42,074 nt of DNA, taken from contig JACPVJ010000080.1 of the NCBI GenBank assembly GCA_016191785.1, forward strand, positions 1 to 42,074, given 5' to 3'. How positions within the stretch are numbered: the first letter of the stretch is position 1; every line of letters starts with the position of its first letter. This document shows, piece by piece, positions 9,601-16,464 of the stretch. Below the pieces are notes generated by a model, which was given only the letters and a program-made list of their open reading frames with translations, was not told where the DNA came from and searched no databases. This DNA is from Myxococcales bacterium (GTDB lineage Bacteria; Myxococcota_A; Polyangia; Polyangiales; Polyangiaceae). A program made the position numbers and the translations under genes.

Positions 9601-11284
9601 GGTCACCGACCCGGGCGCTGTAGCCACACACACCGCTCGGGCCGCAGCCCTCGCCGGCGCCGCAGTCGTTGTCCGACTTGCACGAGCCGCCGCGATCGCC
9701 GCAGACCTTGTGATCGTAGGCGCGCACGGGGTTGTGGCACGAGACGAGCACCTCGTCTTCGAGCGGCTTGATGCGCTGGAGGCCCCAGCCACCGAAGCTG
9801 ACCATCTCGGTCTGGCCCTGCTCGAAGTACATGTTGAAGCAGTCCGCGCGGCTTCCGCCGGTGCGGCGGCACTCGACCTCGCGGGCCTTCGCCACCGAGT
9901 GCTTCATCAGCTGGTTCCAGCTGTACGAGAGGTCCTCGGTTGCGCCCCGGACGACCGGGTTCCCGGCGCCGTCGAGCGTGTCGGTGAGCTCGGCCGGCGT
10001 CTCGCGGTTCATCCAGTACGCCATCGTCTTGACCTTGCGGTCGCGGTACGGAAGCGTGCACCAGTTGCGAGCGCTGCACTGCGAGCCCTGATTGCCCGCG
10101 TAGCCCGTGCTCCCGCTCTCGCACTGCTGATCGGTGCCGTTGCCGTCGCTGTCGCCCCGCGCCTTGTAGTTGCACGGCACGGTGCAGGACTTGGCCGCGG
10201 TCGGCTTGCCCATCTCGTCCGGGACCGGCAAGCAGGCGCCGCCGTTGCACTCGGCGTCGGTCGAGCACTTGCCGCGCAGCTGGTGGCTCTGGACCCAGAT
10301 GTTGTGGACGTGCATGAACCGCTTCATGTGCTCGTCGGTGTATCCGTACTGCGGATCCCAATCGACGCGCGGCGGGGTCACGATGCCGACCGAGAAGGCG
10401 TCGCCGAGACCACCGGGGTTGCCCACGATGTCGAGGTGCGCCTTGGTGTTCTCGAAGGGCTCGAAGTCGGCGGCGCTGGGCACCATGTCGGCGCGCCAGT
10501 ACGAGCTGCGGACCACCGCTTCTTGCGGGTCGCAGTTGTTGACGGCGGTGCCGGTATAGAAGCCGATCAAGAGGCAGGCCGGGATCTGACCCGACAGGTC
10601 GCTGAAGGGCGACGTCATCTGCTCGGGCTCGACGAAGAACTTGTTCGTGACGTCGAAGTAGCCCTCTTTCGGCGAGAAATGCGGTGCGTCGGCGTGGGCC
10701 CGGTCGTTCACGTAGTACGCGATCGGGGTCACCTTCACGTCGCCGAACAGCTTCCCGCTGAACATGTCGCTCCACATGGGCGACTCGACCATGTTGGTCG
10801 ACCAGTCCACACGGAAGTACTCGCGCTGGTACCAGGGGCGATCGCTCGAGTTCTCGTTGATGACGTTCAGCTCTTCGCCGGTCTGCGGGTTGTAGTCCCG
10901 CTTGATGTCGAAGTGATTGACGATCGGGTAGGCCGCGACCAGCGTGCCGTTCGCGGTGTTGTAGCCCTTGTCGTCCGCGTGGTCCGACAGTGGGTACGCC
11001 TTGCGGGCGAACAACATGTTCTCGGTGATCTCGAAGCGGATCTTGTCGACCCCGCCCCAAGAGCCGATACCCACCATGCTCTGCGCTTCGGTTCCGTCGA
11101 CGACGAAATTGCGCCAATAGAACACGGGGTTGTCGTTCTGGTCCTGGATGTCGGCGACGAAGAACGACTTCGCCAACGCATCGGGCTGGACCCGGTTGAT
11201 GGGGTCGCGCTCTTCGGCGCAGCCCACGCTGCCCAGCGCGAGCAGTGACAGCCCCTGCACCAGCCGTCGTGTCCACCTATTCAT
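6638..11284 (-). CDS. large secreted lipoprotein zinc metalloprotease (metzincin-like)
   Basis: The protein has 1,548 residues. The start at 11284 is supported by AAGGAG six bases upstream; an in-frame start 15 bases earlier is less likely. Residues 1-22 form a lipoprotein signal peptide with Cys22. The zinc site is HEVGHSLGMLH, with His847, Glu848, His851 and His857, followed about 90 residues later by STMEY as a possible Met-turn. This matches met-zincins of the HExxHxxGxxH type (EcxA/DUF4953-like). Two Cys-rich modules (CSTDAECNGGACLP and CKSDNDCGAGEGCG regions) precede the catalytic part and probably form disulfides. It should be exported and lipid-anchored, and may degrade extracellular or prey protein. 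The substrate is unknown. It is monocistronic with its own terminator. Confidence 0.9.
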   Translation of the reverse strand: MNRWTRRLVQGLSLLALGSVGCAEERDPINRVQPDALAKSFFVADIQDQNDNPVFYWRNFVVDGTEAQSMVGIGSWGGVDKIRFEITENMLFARKAYPLSDHADDKGYNTANGTLVAAYPIVNHFDIKRDYNPQTGEELNVINENSSDRPWYQREYFRVDWSTNMVESPMWSDMFSGKLFGDVKVTPIAYYVNDRAHADAPHFSPKEGYFDVTNKFFVEPEQMTSPFSDLSGQIPACLLIGFYTGTAVNNCDPQEAVVRSSYWRADMVPSAADFEPFENTKAHLDIVGNPGGLGDAFSVGIVTPPRVDWDPQYGYTDEHMKRFMHVHNIWVQSHQLRGKCSTDAECNGGACLPVPDEMGKPTAAKSCTVPCNYKARGDSDGNGTDQQCESGSTGYAGNQGSQCSARNWCTLPYRDRKVKTMAYWMNRETPAELTDTLDGAGNPVVRGATEDLSYSWNQLMKHSVAKAREVECRRTGGSRADCFNMYFEQGQTEMVSFGGWGLQRIKPLEDEVLVSCHNPVRAYDHKVCGDRGGSCKSDNDCGAGEGCGPSGVCGYSARVGDLRHNFTYYWPYASRAPWGGIANWNADPTTGMIIGAAATTMGRSATYAAAMVRDIIMVANGELKFEDITSGTPATLYERRLQNGYQPSQALSPEQLKSRVEAIDMKHAATAIGPIDSVKSTNFQDRYGAMMKLLPKTVAGIGPASPSALQYEAIAEKVRGTEFEAQLVDSNWLVDAAGMGPNTTVKDVMDYVSPLRGMDEGRMGGLRQLIDLKMQSRGICFPDIFSGNVGNLDVQGVAKYFAAKFNNDEIKKLPGYEGADPGTLSKKRAELIYNQLWKETFKGIALHEVGHSLGMLHQFSSSYDSANFLPQYWQLRTQGGKATKSCEGKARTGDTWAAGKDSCMGPRYLDPETDEEMGQAGESRPGIAYFGHTSTMEYQNERFFETVGLGSYDLHTMGLLYGRVLQTFDADAMPVPTQETFAWRSWSQLPDQNYVYWASPTFPGQKFMQPMHYTEQARQMKVFDPGLCRPASPEEKAHAEWRVVNGQVCTLPAKDYAAAFDFEDGLPAERPQWMSPESDSIPKWRVNPTNKGWAGNVRWPYRWGVSSNSYPHTNPSDAGADIYEVVQETIRKFKYGYPFQYFRRQNRDWYYRTLPSRVISGFYERLRAFHWSMANSNAWLGSLDAQSATLIAGSDDWWRPYVVAETDMFNHIALALLQPQIGEYRQMLKDVSGTKPMFDPEGSDKFPPMFEIDASTGRYIDPDFDSTSKGGGSWSYQDWVNHTGFSVEKSEAARALTDGRAVFSTISRKNYLDGRNVNINFRTDMPAQLDRLLGGLLSGDYETIAPYVLSSDTADPDNDGLPNPEVHPFDLSGATPTRPAGAQLVFPNLGYKQTLGTLVFAHIYARLNGDLGLANKMRMWVDGLAGEVKIPDAQQARFTNPESGYTYIGRKFGPQTVDGKTIDKGIASRMIARANLLLALVYETSGTDAFGSPIVVVDGNGQPTMKANAADSDIKELRDWVGTLDATVQIGTLVGYGPFYGLGSVDWE

Positions 11285-11541
11285 GCTGCTCTCCTTCAAG
11301 GTTCACTCGGGGAAGTTCGGGATCGCTGACTGCTGGAGGGTCCCGTGCGAAGAGCAGAGGGCACTCGAGCGGTCAACGAACTGCGAGCCTGCGGCCCATA
11401 AGCAAGTCCCAAGCCATGATTTTTCCCCGCGGATATCGCGGGCTTGGCGGTTGGTGCTCACCCGGGCCGAAAGCGCGCGCACCCTAGCCGTTAGAGGTCT
11501 AACTCGCAACGGGACAGTGCGAGCCCGAAGCCGTCGGGGCG
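11285..11541. other. upstream region of the metalloprotease gene, downstream of hisD
   Basis: The region contains AAGGAG at 11291-11296 (minus strand), the ribosome binding site of the metalloprotease. A palindrome at 11426-11442 (CCCGCG, GATAT, CGCGGG) and two adjacent short hairpins at 11490-11523 are also present. A weak TTGACC (minus strand, ~11376) has no convincing -10 partner. I see no gene here. Confidence 0.5.
11490..11523 (-). repeat. two adjacent inverted repeats downstream of hisD
   Basis: GTTAGA-gg-TCTAAC (11490-11503) shares its last base with CTCGCA-nine bases-TGCGAG (11503-11523). They lie just past the hisD stop on the minus strand. No T-run follows, so if they end transcription it would be Rho-assisted; they could also be protein-binding sites. 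Confidence 0.4.
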
Positions 11542-12822
11542 CTAAGCCTTGGAAGTTCGGACCGATACCGCCCGGGCGTGGGCGTCCAGGCCCTCCGCGC
11601 GGGCCAGGGTCTCGATCGCCGGGCCGGCGCGGGTCAGGGCCGCGGCGGAATACTCGATCAGCGAGGTGCGGGCGACGAAGTCGTAGACCCCGAGGGGCGA
11701 GCCGTAGCGGGCGGCGCCACCCGTGGGGAGGACGTGGGACGGGCCCGCCACGTAGTCGCCTGCCGCCTCGGGGGTCATGCCGCCGATGAACAGCGCGCCC
11801 GCATGGGTGATCTGGTCCGCGAGCTCGCGGGCGGCGCCCACGTGGAGCGCGACGTGCTCGACGGCGAGCCGGTTGGCGACGGCGACCAGTCCGTGCCGGT
11901 CGCGAACCACCATCGCCCAGCCATTGTCCATGACAGAGGCCTCGGCGATGCGGCGCCGGGGCAACGCTGCGAGCTGTCGAGCCAGGGCTGCCCGCACGGC
12001 GACCACCAGGTCCGCGCTGGTGGTCACGAGCAGCGGGTAGGCCGCCTCGTCGTGCTCGGCCTGCGAGAGCAGATCGGCGGCGACGACCTCGGCGTCGGCG
12101 CCGTCGTCGGCAACCACCAGGATTTCGCTCGGGCCGGCGATGCTGTCGATGTCGACCTCCCCGAACACAAGCCGCTTCGCGGCGGCGACGTAGATGTTGC
12201 CGGGCCCGACGATCTTGTCGACCCGGGGAACGGACGCAGTGCCGTAGGCCAGCGCGGCGATGGCCTGGGCGCCGCCGGCGTCGAGGATCGCGCTGACCCC
12301 GGCCAGGTGACAGGCCGCGCGCACTTCGGGGGCTGCATCCGGGGTCGCGACGATGATCTCTTTGACCCCCGCCACCCGGGCGATCACGGCGCACATCAGC
12401 ACGCTCGACGGGTACCGCGCCTTGCCCCCGGGTGCGTAGACCCCCACGCGATCGACGGGGCGCACGCGGGTTCCCAGTCGGATCCCGTCTTCTTCGTAGG
12501 CGAAGCTCGCGCTCCCTTCGGCCTGGTGCTGGTGGAAGCGCTCGATCCGCCTCGCGGACTCGGAGAGCGCCAGAGCCAACGCCGGGGCGAGCGAGGCTAG
12601 CGCAGCTGCGCCGCCGTAGTCCCGGATCACGAGCTCGGTGGGCCGACGCTGCTCGAACTTCTCGACGTATCGGAGCACCGCGGCGTCGCCCTCGGCGCGG
12701 ACGGCGGCCAGCACTTCGCGCACCGCGGGCTCGACCCGCTCGAGATCGGACTCTCCCCTTCGCTCGAGCCGCCGTAGCACCGGCTCGAGCTCGTCGGCCA
12801 CGGCACAGCGCAAGAGCGTCAC
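11542..12822 (-). CDS. hisD: histidinol dehydrogenase
   Basis: The protein has 426 residues, the usual length. It catalyses the NAD-dependent oxidation of L-histidinol to L-histidine, the last two steps of the pathway, in the cytoplasm. Family signatures are in order: GVYAPGG near 120, GPGNIYVAAAKRLV, DSIAGPSEILV, the metal-binding SQAEHDE, and near the end GPSHVLPTGGAARYGSPL, then SLIEYS. The start is the GTG whose last two bases lie in the stop codon of the upstream SMI1-like gene (GTGA overlap). Earlier in-frame starts would run through that gene and lack homology. No other his gene is in the window, so hisD is detached from a his operon and tied to a signalling cluster. The short hairpins after the stop may terminate transcription. 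Confidence 0.95.
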   Translation of the reverse strand: MTLLRCAVADELEPVLRRLERRGESDLERVEPAVREVLAAVRAEGDAAVLRYVEKFEQRRPTELVIRDYGGAAALASLAPALALALSESARRIERFHQHQAEGSASFAYEEDGIRLGTRVRPVDRVGVYAPGGKARYPSSVLMCAVIARVAGVKEIIVATPDAAPEVRAACHLAGVSAILDAGGAQAIAALAYGTASVPRVDKIVGPGNIYVAAAKRLVFGEVDIDSIAGPSEILVVADDGADAEVVAADLLSQAEHDEAAYPLLVTTSADLVVAVRAALARQLAALPRRRIAEASVMDNGWAMVVRDRHGLVAVANRLAVEHVALHVGAARELADQITHAGALFIGGMTPEAAGDYVAGPSHVLPTGGAARYGSPLGVYDFVARTSLIEYSAAALTRAGPAIETLARAEGLDAHARAVSVRTSKA

Positions 12823-13427
12823 GTCCAGTGACCGGCCTTGAGCGCCGCCGGGTCGTATTGTCGGAGCTTGGGGCCGAAGGAATCGCGGAACGTCTGCTCG
12901 TCGTCCGGATCGACGTCGTCTTCCGCGAAGCCTTGCGCGACCTCCATGCCGACGGCCAGGATGCGGACGAACAGCGCGAAGCTCGAGGCGCACAGCCGCG
13001 GCTTCCAGTTGTCGGTGCCGCTCATTGCCGTGTAGACCGGGCAGTCCCCTTCGGGATCGGGGCTCGACGTGTCGAGGAAATAGGGATCGCCCAGGAGCGC
13101 GCTGTGCCCGACGATGACCCAACTGGGCCGCCACCCGCGCGCGGCCGGGCTCGCGATGACCTCGCGCGCCTCGGTGAGCGAAAAGCCCACCTGCTCCTTC
13201 TCGAGGTCCTCGGCGGGCAGCAGCCGCACCCGTTCGGTGGGGGTGCGGGTCTCGACGTCCAGCGGGTTGGCCTCCGCCAAGAAATCCCGATATCGGCGGG
13301 GCAAGCGTAGCTTGCTCCGGAGGCTGGCGATGAGCTCTGGGGGGGCCTTGCCGAACCGCGCCCGCACCCCGCGGCGTTCGAGCACTTCTTTGAAGGCCGA
13401 GATGGCCTCCGCCAAGTCGCTATCCAA
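12819..13427 (-). CDS. SMI1/KNR4 family protein
   Basis: From a TTG at 13427 the protein has 202 residues. The frame is open to a GTG at 13550, but that would overlap the upstream gene by ~38 bases; GAGAGG nine bases before the TTG favours the shorter form, though the choice is uncertain. The SMI1/KNR4 (SUKH) pattern is visible: LPRRYRDFLAEANPL near the start, then VIVGHSALLGDPYFLDTS, DCPVYTAMSG and SSFALFVRILAV. Family members serve as immunity proteins in toxin systems or as protein-interaction modules. No toxin gene is adjacent, so an interaction or regulatory role is as likely. Its stop overlaps the hisD start by four bases. Confidence 0.8.
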   Translation of the reverse strand: MDSDLAEAISAFKEVLERRGVRARFGKAPPELIASLRSKLRLPRRYRDFLAEANPLDVETRTPTERVRLLPAEDLEKEQVGFSLTEAREVIASPAARGWRPSWVIVGHSALLGDPYFLDTSSPDPEGDCPVYTAMSGTDNWKPRLCASSFALFVRILAVGMEVAQGFAEDDVDPDDEQTFRDSFGPKLRQYDPAALKAGHWT

Positions 13428-13512
13428 GGGAATGATCCTCTCGCGCGGTCCGATTGCGTGCCTCGAATTGCCCGGAAAGTCCAGCCCCCGAAGCGGGAAA
13501 TCGGGCCTCGAC

Positions 13513-14544
13513 TCAGGCCTTGCCGGGCCGCCGTCGGTTCTTGCCCCCACGGTGCGTCTCGGAAAGGGCCAGGTAGTCGATCGGAACCGACTCGGGCGGG
13601 AGCCCTGGCTCCACCGGCCGACTGCCCAGCTGGTCCACCATCGCCCTGAGCTCGGCCAGCGTGGGGAGGCGCCCCTCGAGCCTCGCCAAGGCCCGGTCCA
13701 GGGCCGGGACCGGGCTCTCGGTCAGGTGCCCTCGGCGGACCAGCTCGAAGTAGCTGCGAGAGAGCGCGTCCGCGTCGAAGCGGTGCTGCTGGACCAGCTC
13801 GGAGGCCACGCGGAGCACCCCCTCCGGCGAGACGTGGCCGTCGGCCGAGAGCACGATGGCCGCTTGCAGGTAGTTGTAGAACGGGACGACCCGGGGGCCG
13901 TACTCGCGGAAGCGGCTGGGCGGCGTCTGGCGATCGAGGTGGATCAGGATCCGGCGCACGACCGACGCGGGCGCGATCTGGCGTTGCGCTTCGAGCGCGA
14001 CCTCGGCCTGGTCCGCGTACACCCGACCCTTGTCGAGCACCCGGCGGAGCAGTCCGGCGTCCACCACGCCGGCGCAGATGTCCGCGTACAGCGAATAGAC
14101 GAAGGCGTCGGCTTCGGCGTCGTCCCCCACCAGCACCTCGGCGAGGTCGGCGGGGCTCGACGCGACGTGTTGGTCGCGGGCCCGCGCTGCGAGCAGGTGC
14201 GGTAGCTTGTATCCCAGCTGGTCGCGCATCGCTCGGAAGCGGAGTCGCAGCGCGTTGCTCAGGTTCGGTTTGAGGGTCAGCTCGTCGTACCGAACGCGAT
14301 CGATCGCCAGCTTCTCTTCGAGTCGACCGCGCATCTGCCGAGGGCTTCCGCTCAAGATGTGGACGCGCGCGCCCGAGCGCTTGAGCTCGCGAAGGAGCGC
14401 CGCCGCGCCCGGCACCGAGCGCTTGCGGTCGGGACGCTCGATCGCCGTGCGAAGCAGGTCGCGCACGGTGTCGAACTCCGTGCGCAGGTAGGTCTTGTCG
14501 AGATCCCAACGGGCGACCAGTCGGGGCGGCGAGTGCGAGTCCAT
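13513..14544 (-). CDS. HAD-superfamily phosphatase, APP1/DUF2183-like
   Basis: The protein has 343 residues starting at ATG 14544, six bases after the stop of the upstream histidine kinase, so the two are co-transcribed. Motif I appears as [12 protein letters not shown], motif II as [14 protein letters not shown], a Lys-bearing DELTLKPN segment follows, and the acidic motif is [13 protein letters not shown]. This order matches the catalytic domain of APP1-type phosphatidate phosphatases (DUF2183). The C-terminal half is helical and may be a separate regulatory region; it ends in a basic tail. No signal peptide is seen. Phosphatidate is a reasonable but unproven substrate. The unusual DxDKT form of motif I keeps both nucleophile aspartates. 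Confidence 0.8.
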   Translation of the reverse strand: MDSHSPPRLVARWDLDKTYLRTEFDTVRDLLRTAIERPDRKRSVPGAAALLRELKRSGARVHILSGSPRQMRGRLEEKLAIDRVRYDELTLKPNLSNALRLRFRAMRDQLGYKLPHLLAARARDQHVASSPADLAEVLVGDDAEADAFVYSLYADICAGVVDAGLLRRVLDKGRVYADQAEVALEAQRQIAPASVVRRILIHLDRQTPPSRFREYGPRVVPFYNYLQAAIVLSADGHVSPEGVLRVASELVQQHRFDADALSRSYFELVRRGHLTESPVPALDRALARLEGRLPTLAELRAMVDQLGSRPVEPGLPPESVPIDYLALSETHRGGKNRRRPGKA

Positions 14545-14549
14545 GGGGA

Positions 14550-16055
14550 TCAACGGGCCTTCAGCCGGAGCACGAAGCGCGTGTGCGGAGAGGTGGGATC
14601 TAGCACCAAGCTGCCGCCCTGGTTCTCGGCCAGTTGGCGGGACACCGCCAGGCCGAGACCGGTGCCCTTGCCCACGCCCTTGGTGGTGAAGAACGGCGTG
14701 AAGAGGCGCTCCCGGGCGTCCGGCGGGACCCCAGCGCCGCTGTCGGTCACGGCCAGCTCGACCCACCCGCCAGTGGTCGCGACCTCGAGGCGGATCCAGC
14801 GTTCGGGCAGCGCCAGCACCGCGTCGAAGGCGTTGGCCAGCAGGTTGAGCATGATCTGAGCGGCCTCGCTGCGTCGAGTGAGCGCCACCAGGCCCTCGGG
14901 GATTTCCGGCGACTGAATGGAGACCCCTCGGCCCTCGACCCGCTGCTCGCACAGCGCCAGCGCGTCGGTGACGAAGGCGCGCACCGGCACCGGCGAAAGG
15001 GCCATGCGCGCCTCGTCGGTGGAGAACGCGCGCAGGCTGCGGACGATCTGCGCGATCTTCAGGCTGGTGGCGTGGATGATCTCTGCCTCTTCCGCCAGGG
15101 CTGCACGGTCCAGCGGGTCCGGCAGGTCGAGCTCTTCCTTCAAGAACTCGGCGCCGCTGCAGAGCACCGCCAGCGGGGTGTTGATCTCGTGGGCCACGCC
15201 GGCCGCCATCTCGCCGAGCGCGGCCAGCTTCGCGGTCTGGACGGACATCGCCCGCTGCTGCAAAAGCTCGCGCTCGGCCCGGGCGCGGCCGCCGAGATCG
15301 CGCACCAGCAGCATCACTTCGTCGCCGAGGAAGGGCACGATGCGGGCCTCGAAGCTCGACTCGGGCCGATCGGGGTGCACCTGCTCGATCGAGCTCGGCG
15401 CCCGGGCGGTTGCGACGCAGTCGAGGGCGCCGCTGACCCTCGAGGCCACCTCCGGCGGAAGCACCTGGTCGATGGGTCGCCCCACCGCTGCCAGCGGATC
15501 CCACTCGCCCGGTCGCCACTCGCCCGGAAAGCAACGAGTCACCCGGCGTCGGGCGTCGATGCGGAAGAACGCATCCGGCAACGCGCCGAGCAGCGACTCG
15601 AGCTCGTGGGCCTTGCGCTCGAGTGACTCGAACAGCTGATGGGTCTCGGTGACGTCTTCCAGCGTCACCAGCGATTGCGTGGCGACGCCGTGGATGCCCT
15701 TTGCGAGCAGCACGTGGGTGGCCCGCATGCGCGTGATCGCTCCGTTCGCGTGGCGGACCCGGAGCTGAGTCTCGATCGACTCGCCGATCTCGATGACCTC
15801 GAACAGACTCGGCAGCGAGTCGAGACTCGGCAGATCTTCTGGCAGCACCCAGGACCGAACGAGTTCGAGCGGCTCGACCTCGCCGGGCGTGCGGCCCAAG
15901 ATGGCCTTGGCCCGGGTGTTGAGAAAGCGCACTTCCCCCGCGAGATGGTCGATCACGAACAGGACGCCCTGTGCATACTTTGCGGCGTGCTCCAGCGCCG
16001 CGGCGCGTGGAAACGCCGCGGCAACCAAGCTATCGTCGGACGCCGGAGACCCCAT
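14550..16055 (-). CDS. PAS-domain sensor histidine kinase (soluble)
   Basis: From ATG 16055 the protein has 501 residues. It has no membrane segment. Residues ~25-145 form a PAS domain ([26 protein letters not shown] region), and a second PAS-like segment follows (~160-265, [22 protein letters not shown]). The dimerization domain has the phospho-acceptor in [12 protein letters not shown]. The ATPase domain has the N-box [11 protein letters not shown]1 DSGAGV and G2 [11 protein letters not shown]. It resembles NtrB-like kinases. Nothing nearby is a response regulator. It heads a minus-strand series with the HAD phosphatase, the SMI1 protein and hisD. The start is uncertain: the preferred ATG overlaps the divergent hemerythrin ATG and has no clear ribosome binding site; a TTG a few codons in is possible. 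Confidence 0.9.
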   Translation of the reverse strand: MGSPASDDSLVAAAFPRAAALEHAAKYAQGVLFVIDHLAGEVRFLNTRAKAILGRTPGEVEPLELVRSWVLPEDLPSLDSLPSLFEVIEIGESIETQLRVRHANGAITRMRATHVLLAKGIHGVATQSLVTLEDVTETHQLFESLERKAHELESLLGALPDAFFRIDARRRVTRCFPGEWRPGEWDPLAAVGRPIDQVLPPEVASRVSGALDCVATARAPSSIEQVHPDRPESSFEARIVPFLGDEVMLLVRDLGGRARAERELLQQRAMSVQTAKLAALGEMAAGVAHEINTPLAVLCSGAEFLKEELDLPDPLDRAALAEEAEIIHATSLKIAQIVRSLRAFSTDEARMALSPVPVRAFVTDALALCEQRVEGRGVSIQSPEIPEGLVALTRRSEAAQIMLNLLANAFDAVLALPERWIRLEVATTGGWVELAVTDSGAGVPPDARERLFTPFFTTKGVGKGTGLGLAVSRQLAENQGGSLVLDPTSPHTRFVLRLKAR

Positions 16056-16461
16056 GGCAGTGATGACTTGGCAACAACAGTACGCCATCGGCGTCGAGCT
16101 TGTCGACGGGCACCACCAGCGGCTCTTCGACCTGGTGAACGGCCTTCACGATGCGCTCGTGGCCGGCGGGGGCCGAGTCGCCGTGGACGCGGCGTTGAAA
16201 GAGTTGGTCGACTACACGGTGTACCATTTCGAAGCAGAGGAAGCGCTGATGGCGTCGGTAGGGTACCCCGAGCTCGAGGCGCACAAGCGGCAACACCAGG
16301 CGCTGCTCGAAGAGACGCAGGCGATGGTCGAGCGCTACCGCAGGGGTGAAGCAGAGCTGAGCATGCCGCTCGTGCACTTCCTCAAGGACTGGCTCTACCG
16401 GCACACCACCACGTCCGACCGCAAGATCGGCCAGTTCATCCGCCGGAGCGCCGCGGGGTGA
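16054..16461 (+). CDS. bacteriohemerythrin
   Basis: The 135-residue single-domain protein carries the full di-iron ligand set: His21, His58, Glu62, His77, His81, His117 and Asp122, with the family start MAVMTW and LKDWLYRH near the end. It should bind oxygen reversibly in the cytoplasm, as an O2 carrier, store or sensor; some relatives bind NO. GGAG lies five bases before ATG 16054, and a second ATG at 16063 is possible. Its start codon shares bases with the divergent histidine kinase start. The 3' end stops three bases short of the converging kinase-AAA gene. A link between O2 sensing and the adjacent PAS kinase is plausible but is inference. Confidence 0.95.
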   Translation: MAVMTWQQQYAIGVELVDGHHQRLFDLVNGLHDALVAGGGRVAVDAALKELVDYTVYHFEAEEALMASVGYPELEAHKRQHQALLEETQAMVERYRRGEAELSMPLVHFLKDWLYRHTTTSDRKIGQFIRRSAAG

Positions 16462-16464
16462 CGG

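Noticed and set aside
7775..11248. Very long plus-strand open frame opposite the metalloprotease gene
   Set aside because: It has no domain, no start signal and Arg/Ala/Val-rich shadow composition; the minus strand carries the zinc site, signal peptide and Shine-Dalgarno.
11426..11442. Hairpin CCCGCG-GATAT-CGCGGG as hisD terminator
   Set aside because: On the minus strand it is followed by A residues, not T residues, so it is not an intrinsic terminator; kept only as a palindrome in the intergenic note.
12823..13134. Longer hisD with an N-terminal extension
   Set aside because: The extension reads through the SMI1/KNR4 gene in another frame and lacks hisD homology; the GTG at 12822 gives the normal length.
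16056..16088. Earlier start of the PAS kinase at 16088
   Set aside because: It would add MAYCCCQVITA from within the hemerythrin coding sequence and has no ribosome binding site.
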